Origin: an uncultured Porphyromonadaceae bacterium
Lineage (GTDB): Bacteria > Bacteroidota > Bacteroidia > Bacteroidales > UBA11471
Reading direction: 5' to 3'
Assembly (NCBI GenBank): GCA_900542765.1
Contig: UQOX01000001.1
Span: forward strand, 62,001-126,000
DNA: 64,000 bases
Part shown: positions 19,164 through 27,583 of the stretch, in pieces
Layout of the letters: each line of letters starts with the position of its first letter
Position numbering within the stretch: position 1 is the stretch's first letter
Notes under the pieces: generated by a model
Databases searched by the model: none
What the model was told of the DNA's origin: nothing
Seen by the model: only the letters and a program-made list of their open reading frames with translations
Position numbers and translations under genes: made by a program

Positions 19164-19503
19164 GGGGAAACGAAGTTTTCTTGTCCGCAACGGTGGGTTC
19201 TCTTCCACGACGTTTCCCGCCGAGCGGGGCAGAAGCACAGCTGGGAGGGAAATGACGGTTGGAGGGGGGGGGAGGACAGGCGGTCACCCCGCCTCGCGAA
19301 GCGAGGTTCGGGGAAAAGGCGGCGCCATGCGTGCGAACGATGGGTTCCCCGTCGGGCGGGCACGGTGCGACGGGGCAAGGGAACAGCAACTGGCAATAAA
19401 AGGGGCCAAAAGGTCCTGCCCGGAAATTTTCCGGAAGAAACATTCTCTTGGAAAACGGATTACCGGACAATTCCGTTTTTATCCCCCGTAACGATTTTTT
19501 TTG
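19164..19503. other. Divergent intergenic region with hairpins and G-run, no gene
   Basis: This stretch between dnaX and the GNAT-IbrA-IbrB unit has no credible coding frame. It contains a run of G residues near 19263-19270 and a compact hairpin at 19287-19313 in which CCTCGC-GAA-GCGAGG is nested between CCCCG and CGGGG. The base composition differs from the neighbouring coding regions and looks like decaying or inserted sequence. Confidence 0.4.
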
Positions 19504-19511
19504 TATATTTG
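19504..19511 (+). promoter_or_regulatory. -7 box of the GNAT-IbrA-IbrB operon
   Basis: TATATTTG is an exact TAnnTTTG box, preceded at about 20 bases by a T-rich stretch instead of TTTG. It predicts a leader of about 40 bases before the ATG at 19559. Confidence 0.65.
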
Positions 19512-19558
19512 CGACAAACGGCCGTGAGCCGGAAAGATTCTCCACGAAATAAGTGCAC

Positions 19559-19981
19559 ATGAAAATCGAAATTCTGGGAGGCACATCACCCCGCTTGTAC
19601 AAGTTGGTCGCTCCCCTTGTTATGAACGCAGCCGTCTTGCGACAGAACGACAATTATCCCTACAAAACCTCGCAGCGCCACGAGTGGCTGCTTGCTCTCG
19701 ACGACGAGGACGAAAACAAGATTTCGGGCTTTTTCCCCGTCGAACGCCGCGAGGGGTATGCCTACATCAACAACTACTATCTCTCGCCCGAGGCCGAGGA
19801 GTCTGTTTTGCAGGCACTTATCGAGAAATCCATCGAGATGTATGTCCCGATGGGTCCGCTGGTCGCCGTTGTCCATACGCGTGATGCCGAAGCCTTTCTT
19901 GAAAAAGGTTTTGTGATTGAACGGGAATGGAAACACTATGTGAAAATGAAATACCAGGCAGGCGATGGAAAAACGTCGTAA
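19559..19981 (+). CDS. GNAT-like small protein, first gene of IbrA/IbrB-like operon
   Basis: A 140-residue protein (MKIEILGGTSPRLYKL). Its alternating strands and helices and the late segment AVVHTRDAEAFLEKGFVIEREWKHYVKMK resemble the end of a GNAT acetyltransferase fold (the loop 'FLEKGF' followed by a final strand is typical), but the acetyl-CoA pyrophosphate loop Q/RxxGxG/A is not clearly present. The last 17 bases overlap the start of the IbrA-like gene, so the two are translationally coupled. A GTG two codons upstream is a possible alternative start. The role is unknown. It may modify or recognise a partner of the IbrA/IbrB-like proteins. Confidence 0.75.
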   Translation: MKIEILGGTSPRLYKLVAPLVMNAAVLRQNDNYPYKTSQRHEWLLALDDEDENKISGFFPVERREGYAYINNYYLSPEAEESVLQALIEKSIEMYVPMGPLVAVVHTRDAEAFLEKGFVIEREWKHYVKMKYQAGDGKTS

Positions 19982-21266
19982 CGTGTATGAAGCGGCTCTC
20001 TCGCGCATAGAAAAAATCTTCACCGATTTCGACAATGTCTATGTCTCCTTTTCGGGCGGGAAAGACAGCGGGGTATTGCTCAACCTCTGCATCGACTATG
20101 TGCGCAGACACCGGTTGAATCGCCGCATCGGCGTTTTCCACATGGACTACGAGGTGCAATACTCCGAAACGCTGAAATATGTCGAGGAGGTACTCGCGCA
20201 AAACACCGACATTCTCGACATCTACCGCGTGTGCGTGCCGTTCAAGGTACAGACCTGCACCTCGATGCACCAAAGCTACTGGCGCCCGTGGGACGATGAC
20301 ATGAAGGAGCTTTGGGTGAGGGAAATGCCGCACTCGGCCTACCGGAAGGAAGATTTCGATTTCTTTTCCGACGATTTGTGGGACTATGATTTCCAGATAA
20401 AATTTGCCGAGTGGCTGCACCGTTACAAGCGGGCGGGGCGCACCTGCTGCCTGGTGGGCATTCGCACGCAGGAGAGTTTCAACCGCTGGCGCTCGATACA
20501 CAGCGACAAGAACTATTGCTGCTACGAGCGTTTCAAGTGGACACGCAAGATTGCCGACGATGTCTACAACGCCTACCCCATATATGACTGGCGCACGACC
20601 GACGTGTGGGTGGCCAACGGCCGTTTCGGGTGGTCCTACAACCACCTCTACGACCTCTATTACCAGGCCGGCGTCTCCATCGAAAAACAACGGGTGGCCA
20701 GCCCCTTCATCTCGGCGGCGATACCCAGCCTGCAACTCTACCGGGCCATCGACCCGCAGATGTGGGGGCGCATGATAAGTCGTGTCAACGGCGTAAACTT
20801 TGCCGGCATCTACGGCAACACCTCGGCCATGGGGTGGTACACGGTGAAATGCCCGCCCAACATGACATGGGAAAAATACATGCACTTCCTGCTCAGCACC
20901 CTGCCCGAAGACATACGCCAGGGCTATCTCGACAAGTTGAGCGTGAGCATTGCCTTCTGGCGCGACAAGGGCGGTTGCCTGGCCGATGAGACCATCGACA
21001 AGTTGCGGAAGATGGGGGTCGAGATAGAGGTCGGGGAATCGACCAATTACAAAACCGACAAAAAACCGGTGCGCATGGCATATCTCGATGACATCGACAT
21101 CGAGGAGTTCAGGGAGTTGCCCTCGTTCAAACGCATGTGCATCTGCATTCTCAAAAACGACCATTCGTGCAAATACATGGGATTCGCCCCCACGAAGGCC
21201 GAGAAAGAACGACGCGACCAAATCATGGAAAAATATAAAAAATACTATGGCGAAAATAAAGAATGA
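19965..21266 (+). CDS. IbrA-like PP-loop ATPase (PAPS reductase/DUF3440 family)
   Basis: A 433-residue protein with an N-terminal adenylyl-transfer PP-loop at residues 30-35 (VSFSGGKDSGVLL), characteristic of the PAPS reductase/ATP sulfurylase-like fold, and a DUF3440-type C-terminal half (about 210-430, rich in Tyr and Trp, with the CICILKNDHSCKYMGF cluster). The E. coli relative IbrA, with IbrB, is known as a regulator of immunoglobulin-binding protein genes. DndC in DNA phosphorothioation has the same PP-loop fold. The substrate here is unknown. The gene overlaps its upstream neighbour by 17 bases and its downstream neighbour by 20, so the three products are likely made in concert. Confidence 0.88.
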   Translation: MEKRRNVYEAALSRIEKIFTDFDNVYVSFSGGKDSGVLLNLCIDYVRRHRLNRRIGVFHMDYEVQYSETLKYVEEVLAQNTDILDIYRVCVPFKVQTCTSMHQSYWRPWDDDMKELWVREMPHSAYRKEDFDFFSDDLWDYDFQIKFAEWLHRYKRAGRTCCLVGIRTQESFNRWRSIHSDKNYCCYERFKWTRKIADDVYNAYPIYDWRTTDVWVANGRFGWSYNHLYDLYYQAGVSIEKQRVASPFISAAIPSLQLYRAIDPQMWGRMISRVNGVNFAGIYGNTSAMGWYTVKCPPNMTWEKYMHFLLSTLPEDIRQGYLDKLSVSIAFWRDKGGCLADETIDKLRKMGVEIEVGESTNYKTDKKPVRMAYLDDIDIEEFRELPSFKRMCICILKNDHSCKYMGFAPTKAEKERRDQIMEKYKKYYGENKE

Positions 21267-21774
21267 AGAGCGATACAGAAGTCCCGTCTACAAAGTCATA
21301 CCCGTCCCGGTCGACAAGGTGGTGGCCAATGCCTATAATCCCAACGTGGTGGCTCCTCCCGAGATGAAATTGCTCGAACTCTCGATATGGGAAGACGGCT
21401 ACACGATGCCTTGCGTGTGTTACTATGTCGCCGACAAAGATGTCTATGAACTGGTCGACGGCTATCACCGGTACCTGGTGATGAAGACCTCCCGTCGCAT
21501 CTTCGAACGCGAACACGGCCTCTTGCCCGTGGTGGTCATCGAAAAAGACCTTTCCAACCGCATGGCCTCGACGATACGCCACAACCGGGCCCGCGGCACG
21601 CACAACGTGGAGTTGATGAGCGAAATCGTCTCGGAACTGACCAAGGCCGGCATGTCCGACCGTTGGATAGAGCGCAACATAGGCATGGACAAAGATGAGC
21701 TGTTGCGCCTGAAACAGATTACCGGATTGGCGGCACTTTTTGCCAATAAGGATTTCTCGCTTACCGACGATTGA
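21247..21774 (+). CDS. IbrB-like ParB-domain protein
   Basis: A 175-residue protein with an N-terminal ParB/sulfiredoxin-type domain: VDKVVANAYNPNVV near 18-31 and YELVDGYHRYLVM near 68-80, where DGYHR is the ParB-type nucleotide-binding box. A C-terminal helical part includes MSDRWIERNIGMDKDELLRLKQITGL, a likely helix-turn-helix. It starts at 21247 inside the end of the IbrA-like gene. Family members pair with IbrA. ParB-type folds can bind CTP or ATP and nucleic acid, so a DNA- or RNA-directed role is plausible but not shown. Confidence 0.87.
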   Translation: MAKIKNEERYRSPVYKVIPVPVDKVVANAYNPNVVAPPEMKLLELSIWEDGYTMPCVCYYVADKDVYELVDGYHRYLVMKTSRRIFEREHGLLPVVVIEKDLSNRMASTIRHNRARGTHNVELMSEIVSELTKAGMSDRWIERNIGMDKDELLRLKQITGLAALFANKDFSLTDD

Positions 21775-21800
21775 CGCCCTTTGGTGCTGCACCTTTTGCC

Positions 21801-21843
21801 AGCGAGCCGGCCGAAAGACTTTCCGGCCGGCTCGCTGCCTTTT
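21801..21843. terminator. Terminator between IbrB-like and glucosaminidase genes
   Basis: A GC-rich stem of about 12 bases (AGCGAGCCGGCC and its complement), extended by AAAG/CTTT, is followed on the plus strand by GCCTTTT. It lies between two convergent genes. Confidence 0.75.
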
Positions 21844-21873
21844 CACTTGTCATTGCGACGGTGCGCCGCCATT

Positions 21874-22758
21874 TCAGCGCAACCGCAGCACGTCTCCCAC
21901 CCGGGGAACTCTGTCGCCCGAGATGTCATTGCGACGCAGGAGCACCTTCAACTTGATGCCGTACATTTGCGCCACGTCGTGCAGCGATTCGCCGGCAGCC
22001 AGCGTATGGGTCTTGTTGGGCTTTTTGGCGCGGCGGCGTTTGGCTTTGAGGTAGACGATGTCGCCGGCTTGGAGCTTGTAGCGGCGGGGAAAGTCGTTGA
22101 AGCGGCGTATCTGATAGGCATACAACTCAAACTCCCGGGCAATGAGCCGTTGCGTGTCACCCTCCCGGGCCACCACATAAGGAAGGCCCCACTTCGACTC
22201 CATGTCGTGGTATTCATAATTCTTGGGCATGCGGGGCAACCCCTTGCCGTCGTACCGGTGCAAGCCATAGAGTTCTATCATCTGAATGAGTTTGCTCGCA
22301 TAAGCCTTGTCGGTGGCATAGCCGCAACGTTTCAGGCCGTGCGCCCACCCTTTGTAGTCGGTGATGTCGAGTTTGAAGAGTTTCTCGTAGCGCCGACTCT
22401 TGGTGAGGAACAGGGCATGGTCTTCATACGAATCCTTGGGATTGCGGTATTTCCTGAAACACTCCCCTTTCTCATCGTCGTCGTGATACACCCGTTTCCC
22501 CTCCCAGGCGTTGTGGCACTTGATGCCGAAATGGTTGTTCGATTTGCGGGCCAGTTCGCTGGTTCCGGCGGCCGACTCGATGAGACCTTGCGCCAAGGTG
22601 ATGCTGGCCGGAATCCGGTAGCGTTTCTGGTGCTCGATGGCAATATCCTTGTATTTGTTGATATAATCGATATAGATGGGGTTTTTCGACTGGGCAAACA
22701 CCGTTGCGGCCACCAGCGACAAAAGGCAGGTAAAAAGAAGTTTTCGGCAGTGCTTCAT
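21874..22758 (-). CDS. Secreted GH73 glucosaminidase with C-terminal LysM repeats
   Basis: A 294-residue exported murein hydrolase. A signal peptide (MKHCRKLLFTCLLSLVAATVFAQ) is followed by a GH73 N-acetylglucosaminidase domain at about 28-175, with the catalytic Glu likely E61 in LAQGLIESAAGTSELARKS and the NNHFGIKC motif. Two LysM-like peptidoglycan-binding segments follow (about 190-240 and 250-294, the last ending GDVLRLR). It cleaves the glycan backbone of peptidoglycan, probably in growth or separation. The segment KAKRRRAKKPNK between the LysM units is strongly basic. Confidence 0.92.
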   Translation of the reverse strand: MKHCRKLLFTCLLSLVAATVFAQSKNPIYIDYINKYKDIAIEHQKRYRIPASITLAQGLIESAAGTSELARKSNNHFGIKCHNAWEGKRVYHDDDEKGECFRKYRNPKDSYEDHALFLTKSRRYEKLFKLDITDYKGWAHGLKRCGYATDKAYASKLIQMIELYGLHRYDGKGLPRMPKNYEYHDMESKWGLPYVVAREGDTQRLIAREFELYAYQIRRFNDFPRRYKLQAGDIVYLKAKRRRAKKPNKTHTLAAGESLHDVAQMYGIKLKVLLRRNDISGDRVPRVGDVLRLR

Positions 22759-22816
22759 AGAGACAAAACAGTTATCAAAATGGGTGCCGGGACATGGATT
22801 TGTGGGAAAATAACCT

Positions 22817-22824
22817 TATATTTG
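22817..22824 (+). promoter_or_regulatory. -7 box of cdd
   Basis: TATATTTG is an exact TAnnTTTG box 25 bases before the ATG at 22850. The nearest TTTG upstream (22799-22802) is closer than the usual spacing. Confidence 0.6.
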
Positions 22825-22849
22825 TGAAGATTACCAACACGACCGAGCC

Positions 22850-23320
22850 ATGGCAAGACACCTGCAACTATCGGCAAAGATAACGGTTTGTCGTTATAAT
22901 GAATTGAGCGACCGCGAAAAAAAATTAGTCACGGCGGCGCGAGAAGCCACCCAAGGGGCTTATGCCCCCTATTCCCGATTTGCCGTAGGAGCGGCGGTGG
23001 AGCTCTCCGACGGCCGCATCATACCGGGCAGCAACCAGGAAAACGCCTCCTACCCCGTGGGCCTTTGTGCCGAGCGGGTGGCACTCTTTGCCGCCGGAGC
23101 CACGGCCGGGACCGTACCGCCGGTGGCGATAGCCCTGGCCGCCTGCGACAAGGGGCAGGCCATCGGGAAACCCGTCACCCCGTGCGGAGCCTGCCGCCAG
23201 GTCATGCGCGAGGTCGAGATGCGTTACGGGCAGCCGTTGCGCATTCTCATGTGTGGCGCCGAAGAGATATACATTGCCGAGTCGGCGGCCGACCTGCTGC
23301 CGCTGAGTTTTGAATTGTAA
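22850..23320 (+). CDS. cdd: Cytidine deaminase
   Basis: A 156-residue zinc enzyme deaminating cytidine and deoxycytidine to uridine forms in pyrimidine salvage. The zinc site is complete: C73 and the proton-shuttling E75 in VGLCAERVALF, and C112 and C115 in TPCGACRQ. The substrate-binding stretch APYSRFAVGAAV (39-50) is present. The N-terminal 15 residues are a little longer than usual. It is followed after 14 bases by an acetyltransferase gene. Confidence 0.96.
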   Translation: MARHLQLSAKITVCRYNELSDREKKLVTAAREATQGAYAPYSRFAVGAAVELSDGRIIPGSNQENASYPVGLCAERVALFAAGATAGTVPPVAIALAACDKGQAIGKPVTPCGACRQVMREVEMRYGQPLRILMCGAEEIYIAESAADLLPLSFEL

Positions 23321-23334
23321 CCTTGCAGAACCTC

Positions 23335-23859
23335 ATGGAGAAGGATATTGATTTTGTTCTTGTCGAAGAACGTGCTTTCGGCGATTTTGCCAAAGAAACC
23401 GCCGCCGTTTTCTCCATTGCCGTTGTCGAACATTTCGGCAACGCCGCCGGTCGCAACGCAGTTCCCCTCGACGAGGTGGAGAAATCGCTTCGCAAACGCG
23501 GGTCGGTGGTGTATGCCGTTTTCTATCACGGGCAGAAAATCGGAGGCGTCGTCCTGAACATCAACCCCGAAACCCAGCACAACAGCATGGAATTGTTCTA
23601 TATCCTGCCCGCGTTCCATGGACGCGGATTGGGCGAAATCGTGTGGCGGGAAATAGAACGCCGCTATCCCGAGACCCGGGTGTGGGAATTGATAACCCCC
23701 TATTTCGAGAAACGGAATATCCATTTTTACGTCAACAAGTGCGGGTTTCACATCGTCGAGTTTTTCAATGCCCATCACAAAGCGAGCGGGACGAGCGACG
23801 ATGAACCCGAATTTCAAAAAGAGTTTTTCCGTTTCGAGAAAAGAATGAAGGATTCTTAA
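23335..23859 (+). CDS. GNAT-family N-acetyltransferase
   Basis: A 174-residue protein with a GNAT fold. The acetyl-CoA loop is HGRGLGEIVWREIE near residues 100-113, preceded by the strand MELFYILPAF and followed by NIHFYVNKCGFHIVEFF, the usual motif-B region. The start is the ATG at 23335 rather than an in-frame TTG at 23323. It probably shares the cdd promoter. The acetyl acceptor is unknown. Confidence 0.85.
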   Translation: MEKDIDFVLVEERAFGDFAKETAAVFSIAVVEHFGNAAGRNAVPLDEVEKSLRKRGSVVYAVFYHGQKIGGVVLNINPETQHNSMELFYILPAFHGRGLGEIVWREIERRYPETRVWELITPYFEKRNIHFYVNKCGFHIVEFFNAHHKASGTSDDEPEFQKEFFRFEKRMKDS

Positions 23860-23868
23860 TTCCACACG

Positions 23869-23916
23869 CCCCCCCCTTTTCTTCCGCGCCGTTCCCCGGG
23901 AGAACCACGGGGGGGG
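23869..23916 (+). terminator. C-run/G-run hairpin after acetyltransferase gene
   Basis: Eight C (23869-23876) can pair with eight G (23909-23916) around an inner GTTC/GAAC stem. It probably closes the cdd operon before the polysaccharide cluster. There is no T-run directly after it. Confidence 0.45.
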
Positions 23917-23949
23917 TGATTTTGAACGCTTCCCAACAGAAAATCGACC

Positions 23950-25554
23950 ATGAAAAACACGCTTTTATCCCTGGCTTTCGTCCTGGGCTGTTTCATGCCG
24001 GGGCACACCGCTTGCGCCTCATCGGGCGACAACGGCGACGGGACGTTTACCAACCCCGTCGTGTGGGCCGACGTTCCCGACCCCGACGTGATACGCGTGG
24101 GCGACGACTTCTACCTGGTGAGCACCACGATGCACCTCATGCCGGGCGCTCCCGTCATGCACTCCAAAGACTTGGTCCACTGGGACATCGCGAGCTACCT
24201 CTACGACTGTCTCGACGACAAGCCCCAATATGACATGGTGGAGGGCACCGTCTACGGACGCGGACAGTGGGCCACCTCGCTGCGTTACCGCGACGGTCGC
24301 TACTACGCCTATTTCTCACCCAACGACACCCCCTTCAAAGGCTACCTCTACACCACCGACAATCCCGCCGGCAAGTGGTCGCTCATGGCCCGACTGCCCC
24401 ACTTCCACGACGCCTCCCTCTTCTTCGACGATGACGGCCGGGCCTATGTCTTCTACGGCACGGGACAACTGCGGGAACTGAAACCCGACCTGACCGGGGT
24501 ACTGCCCGGCGGGGTCGATACCACCCTCTTCGTGCGCGACGCCGAAGAGACCGGACTGCTCGAAGGGAGCCGCGTCGTCAAACACGACGGCCGCTACTAC
24601 CTGCTGATGGTTTCATGGCCGGCCGGTGCTCCCCGCCGCCAGGTCTGCTACCGCGCCGACCGCATCACGGGACCGTATGAGAAACGGGTGATTCTCGAAG
24701 ATGCGTTTGCGGGCTTTCCCTATGTGGGGCAGGGAACCATCGTCGACGACGGCCGGGGCAACTGGTACGGCATCATCTTCCAAGACCGCGGAGGCGTGGG
24801 CCGGGTGCTTACCCTCATGCCCTGCCGCTGGGTCGACGGCTGGCCCCTGCTGGGCGACGAGTCGGGACGGGTACCCGGGAAAATGGACAAACCCGTGGCG
24901 GGATTTTCTTCGCCGGGGCTGACGGTCAGCGACGATTTCAATGACGGGAACCTGAAACGCAACTGGCAGTGGAACCACAACCCCATCGACGCATGCCGTT
25001 CGCTGACAGCCCGCAAAGGATTCCTGCGCCTCACGACAGGACGGGTGGTGGAAAATCTGTTCCTGGCGCCGAACACCCTCACCCAACGCATGGAAGGGCC
25101 CCGGTGCCGGGGCATCGTCGCCCTCGACCTCTCGGGCATGAAAGAGGGCGACGTGGCGGGATTTGCCGCGTTCAACAGCGATGCGGGCGTATTGGCGATT
25201 ACCTGCCGGGACGGGAAAAAACAACTCTCGATGCAGAGCCAGTCGGTGAGCCTGACCGAAAAGGAGAAACGGGTCTCCGACGTCAAAACAAGGACACACG
25301 AGACCGTTGCGCTCACCTCCGACACCCTCTACCTGCGCATCGACGGCGATTTCAGGGTCGGCCGCGACATCGCCACCTTCTATTACAGTCGCGACAACAA
25401 GCAATGGCGACGAATCGGCACGGATTTCAACATGACATTCGATTACCGCCGCTTCTTCATGGGCACCAAGTTCGCCCTCTTCAACTATGCCACCCAAGCG
25501 ACGGGCGGACACATCGACGTCGACTTCTTCGACTATAAACGCCTCGACGAATGA
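23950..25554 (+). CDS. Secreted GH43 glycosidase (beta-xylosidase/arabinofuranosidase type)
   Basis: A 534-residue enzyme with a signal peptide (MKNTLLSLAFVLGCFMPGHTACA). The five-bladed GH43 propeller covers about residues 30-320: the base Asp is in WADVPDPDVIRVGDDF (41-46), the pKa-modulating Asp is in HDASLFFDDDGRAY, and the acid is likely E205 in GLLEGSRVV. A beta-sandwich of the GH43 C2 type follows at about 325-534 (SDDFNDGNLKRNWQWNHNP at its start). This layout is common in GH43 subfamily 12-like enzymes acting on xylose- or arabinose-containing side chains. It overlaps or abuts the next gene and heads a three-enzyme cluster. Confidence 0.92.
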   Translation: MKNTLLSLAFVLGCFMPGHTACASSGDNGDGTFTNPVVWADVPDPDVIRVGDDFYLVSTTMHLMPGAPVMHSKDLVHWDIASYLYDCLDDKPQYDMVEGTVYGRGQWATSLRYRDGRYYAYFSPNDTPFKGYLYTTDNPAGKWSLMARLPHFHDASLFFDDDGRAYVFYGTGQLRELKPDLTGVLPGGVDTTLFVRDAEETGLLEGSRVVKHDGRYYLLMVSWPAGAPRRQVCYRADRITGPYEKRVILEDAFAGFPYVGQGTIVDDGRGNWYGIIFQDRGGVGRVLTLMPCRWVDGWPLLGDESGRVPGKMDKPVAGFSSPGLTVSDDFNDGNLKRNWQWNHNPIDACRSLTARKGFLRLTTGRVVENLFLAPNTLTQRMEGPRCRGIVALDLSGMKEGDVAGFAAFNSDAGVLAITCRDGKKQLSMQSQSVSLTEKEKRVSDVKTRTHETVALTSDTLYLRIDGDFRVGRDIATFYYSRDNKQWRRIGTDFNMTFDYRRFFMGTKFALFNYATQATGGHIDVDFFDYKRLDE

Positions 25555-25619
25555 ACGCTCCCGCCGCCCTCCTCCTTCCGCTCCACCGAAAATTCAACCC
25601 ACCCTTAATCCATACCTCC

Positions 25620-27569
25620 ATGAAAAAACTGACATTGATGCTGCTGGCAATATGTTGCGCCTCCCTCCTGTGTGCCGGGGAACTGAGCCTGTCGAGCCCC
25701 GACCGACGGCTCACGGTCATCGTCTCCGACAGCGGCGGCCATGCCTCCTACCGCATATTATACGACGGTATCACCTTCCTCGACCCCTCTCCCCTCGGCT
25801 TCATAACCGACGCGGGCGACTTCACCCGGGACCTGCGGCTGGGCAAAGCGACCGGAGTGCAGGTCATCGACGAGACTTACAGCCTCAAAAACATCAAGAA
25901 AAGCCAAGTACGCCACCTCGCCCACACGGTCGACATACCGTTTGAACAGAACGGCAAGAGAGCCTTCGTGGTAACGTTCAGCGTGGGCAACAACGATGTG
26001 GCGTTCCGCTACACCCTCTGCCGCACCGGCGAAACGCTGTGCAGCGTGGTGCGGCAGGAGGCCACGGGGTTCAGGCTCCCCGCCGGAAGCACGACATTCC
26101 TCTGCCCGCAAAGCCCGGCCATGGGCGGATTCGCCCGCACGACCCCGAGCTACGAGACCCCCTACACCCCCGACGACACACCGGGCAAGAACGGACTGGG
26201 CGAAGGGTACACCTTTCCCGGTCTCTTCCGCATCGCCGACCGGGGGTGGGTGCTGATTTCGGAGACGGGCGTCGACAGCCGCTACTGCGCCGGCCGGCTC
26301 CTGGGACATGCCGACGGGCTCTATACCATCGGTTTCCCGCAAGAGAAGGAGTTCAACGGCAACGGCTCGTCCTCACCGGGCATCACCCTGCCGGGACAAA
26401 CGCCGTGGCGCACCCTCACCGTGGGACGCACCCTCGCGCCGGTGGTCGAGACGACGGTGGCCTTCGACCTCGTCGAGCCGCTCTATGAGCCCTCGAAAGA
26501 GTATGCCGACGAGTATGGCTGCGGCACATGGAGCTGGATTATCGCCGGCGACGGCAGCATGAACTACGCCGAACAGAAACGCTACATCGACTTCTGTGCC
26601 GAGATGGGCTACCGCACGGTACTCGTCGATGCCTGGTGGGACACCCGCATCGGCTACGAGGGTATCGAGGAGCTGGCCGCCTACGCCCGCACCAAGGGGG
26701 TGGGTCTCTACCTGTGGTACAACTCCAACGGCTACTGGAACGATGCCCCGCAGGGGCCGCGCGGCAAGATGGACAACCTCATCAGACGCCGCCGGGAGAT
26801 GAAATGGCTGCAACAGACCGGCATCAAGGGCATCAAGGTCGACTTCTTCGGGAGCGACAAGCAGGCCGCCCTGCAACTCTACGAGGAGATTCTGGCCGAC
26901 GCCAACGACTACGGCCTGCTGGTCATCTTCCACGGCTGCACCCTGCCCCGCGGCTGGGAACGCATGTATCCCAACTATGCCGCCAGCGAGGCGGTACTGG
27001 CCAGCGAGAACATGAACTTCACGCAAAGCAGTTGCGACGCCGAAGCCTTCAACGCCTGCCTCCACCCCTTCCTGCGCAACACGGTGGGAAGCATGGATTT
27101 CGGCGGCAGCACGCTCAACCGCTACTACAACGCCGGGAACCGTCCGGGCGGCAGCCGGCGGGTCACCTCCGAGGTCTTCGCACTGGCCACGGCCATACTG
27201 TTCCAGAGCCCCGTGCAGCATTTTGCCCTGGCACCCAACAACCTCACCGACGCCCCGGCCTGGGCCATCGACTTCATGAAGGGGGTGCCCACGACTTGGG
27301 ATGACACCCGCTTCCTCGACGGCTACCCGGGGAAATACATACTCCTGGCGCGCCGCCACGGCGACACCTGGTATGTCGTGGGGGTGAATGCCCAGAAAGA
27401 GACGGTGCGCCTCACCCTCGACCTGTCCCTGTTCGAGGCCGGCGAGACGGTCACCGTCTATGACGACAACAGCCGGCTCGAAGGGCGGGTGCGCACCGCC
27501 CGAATAGGGAAAAGGCAACAGATGTCGGTCACCATTCCCACCAACGGCGGAGTGGTCATTCACAACTAA
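25620..27569 (+). CDS. Secreted GH97 glycosidase, retaining type
   Basis: A 649-residue exported enzyme. The signal peptide MKKLTLMLLAICCASLLCAG sets the start at 25620; the frame continues upstream to 25551 but lacks a signal there. GH97 has an N-terminal beta-sandwich (about 22-270), a TIM barrel (about 280-550) and a C-terminal beta domain. The barrel motif GIKVDFFGSDKQ places an Asp at about 408, where retaining GH97 alpha-galactosidases have their nucleophile; inverting SusB-type alpha-glucosidases lack it. HGCTLPRGWERMYPN follows, as in the family. Likely activities are alpha-galactosidase or, given the arabinose setting, beta-L-arabinopyranosidase. The sequence does not decide between them. 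Confidence 0.9.
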   Translation: MKKLTLMLLAICCASLLCAGELSLSSPDRRLTVIVSDSGGHASYRILYDGITFLDPSPLGFITDAGDFTRDLRLGKATGVQVIDETYSLKNIKKSQVRHLAHTVDIPFEQNGKRAFVVTFSVGNNDVAFRYTLCRTGETLCSVVRQEATGFRLPAGSTTFLCPQSPAMGGFARTTPSYETPYTPDDTPGKNGLGEGYTFPGLFRIADRGWVLISETGVDSRYCAGRLLGHADGLYTIGFPQEKEFNGNGSSSPGITLPGQTPWRTLTVGRTLAPVVETTVAFDLVEPLYEPSKEYADEYGCGTWSWIIAGDGSMNYAEQKRYIDFCAEMGYRTVLVDAWWDTRIGYEGIEELAAYARTKGVGLYLWYNSNGYWNDAPQGPRGKMDNLIRRRREMKWLQQTGIKGIKVDFFGSDKQAALQLYEEILADANDYGLLVIFHGCTLPRGWERMYPNYAASEAVLASENMNFTQSSCDAEAFNACLHPFLRNTVGSMDFGGSTLNRYYNAGNRPGGSRRVTSEVFALATAILFQSPVQHFALAPNNLTDAPAWAIDFMKGVPTTWDDTRFLDGYPGKYILLARRHGDTWYVVGVNAQKETVRLTLDLSLFEAGETVTVYDDNSRLEGRVRTARIGKRQQMSVTIPTNGGVVIHN

Positions 27570-27583
27570 AACATCGGACAGAG

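Noticed and set aside
19126..19653. N-terminal extension of dnaX of 176 codons
   Set aside because: It runs through the consensus promoter at 19133-19163 and has no resemblance to DnaX.
19559..21774. Prophage, because IbrA/IbrB were first described in prophage genomes
   Set aside because: No integrase, structural or lysis gene is near, and the flanks are housekeeping genes.
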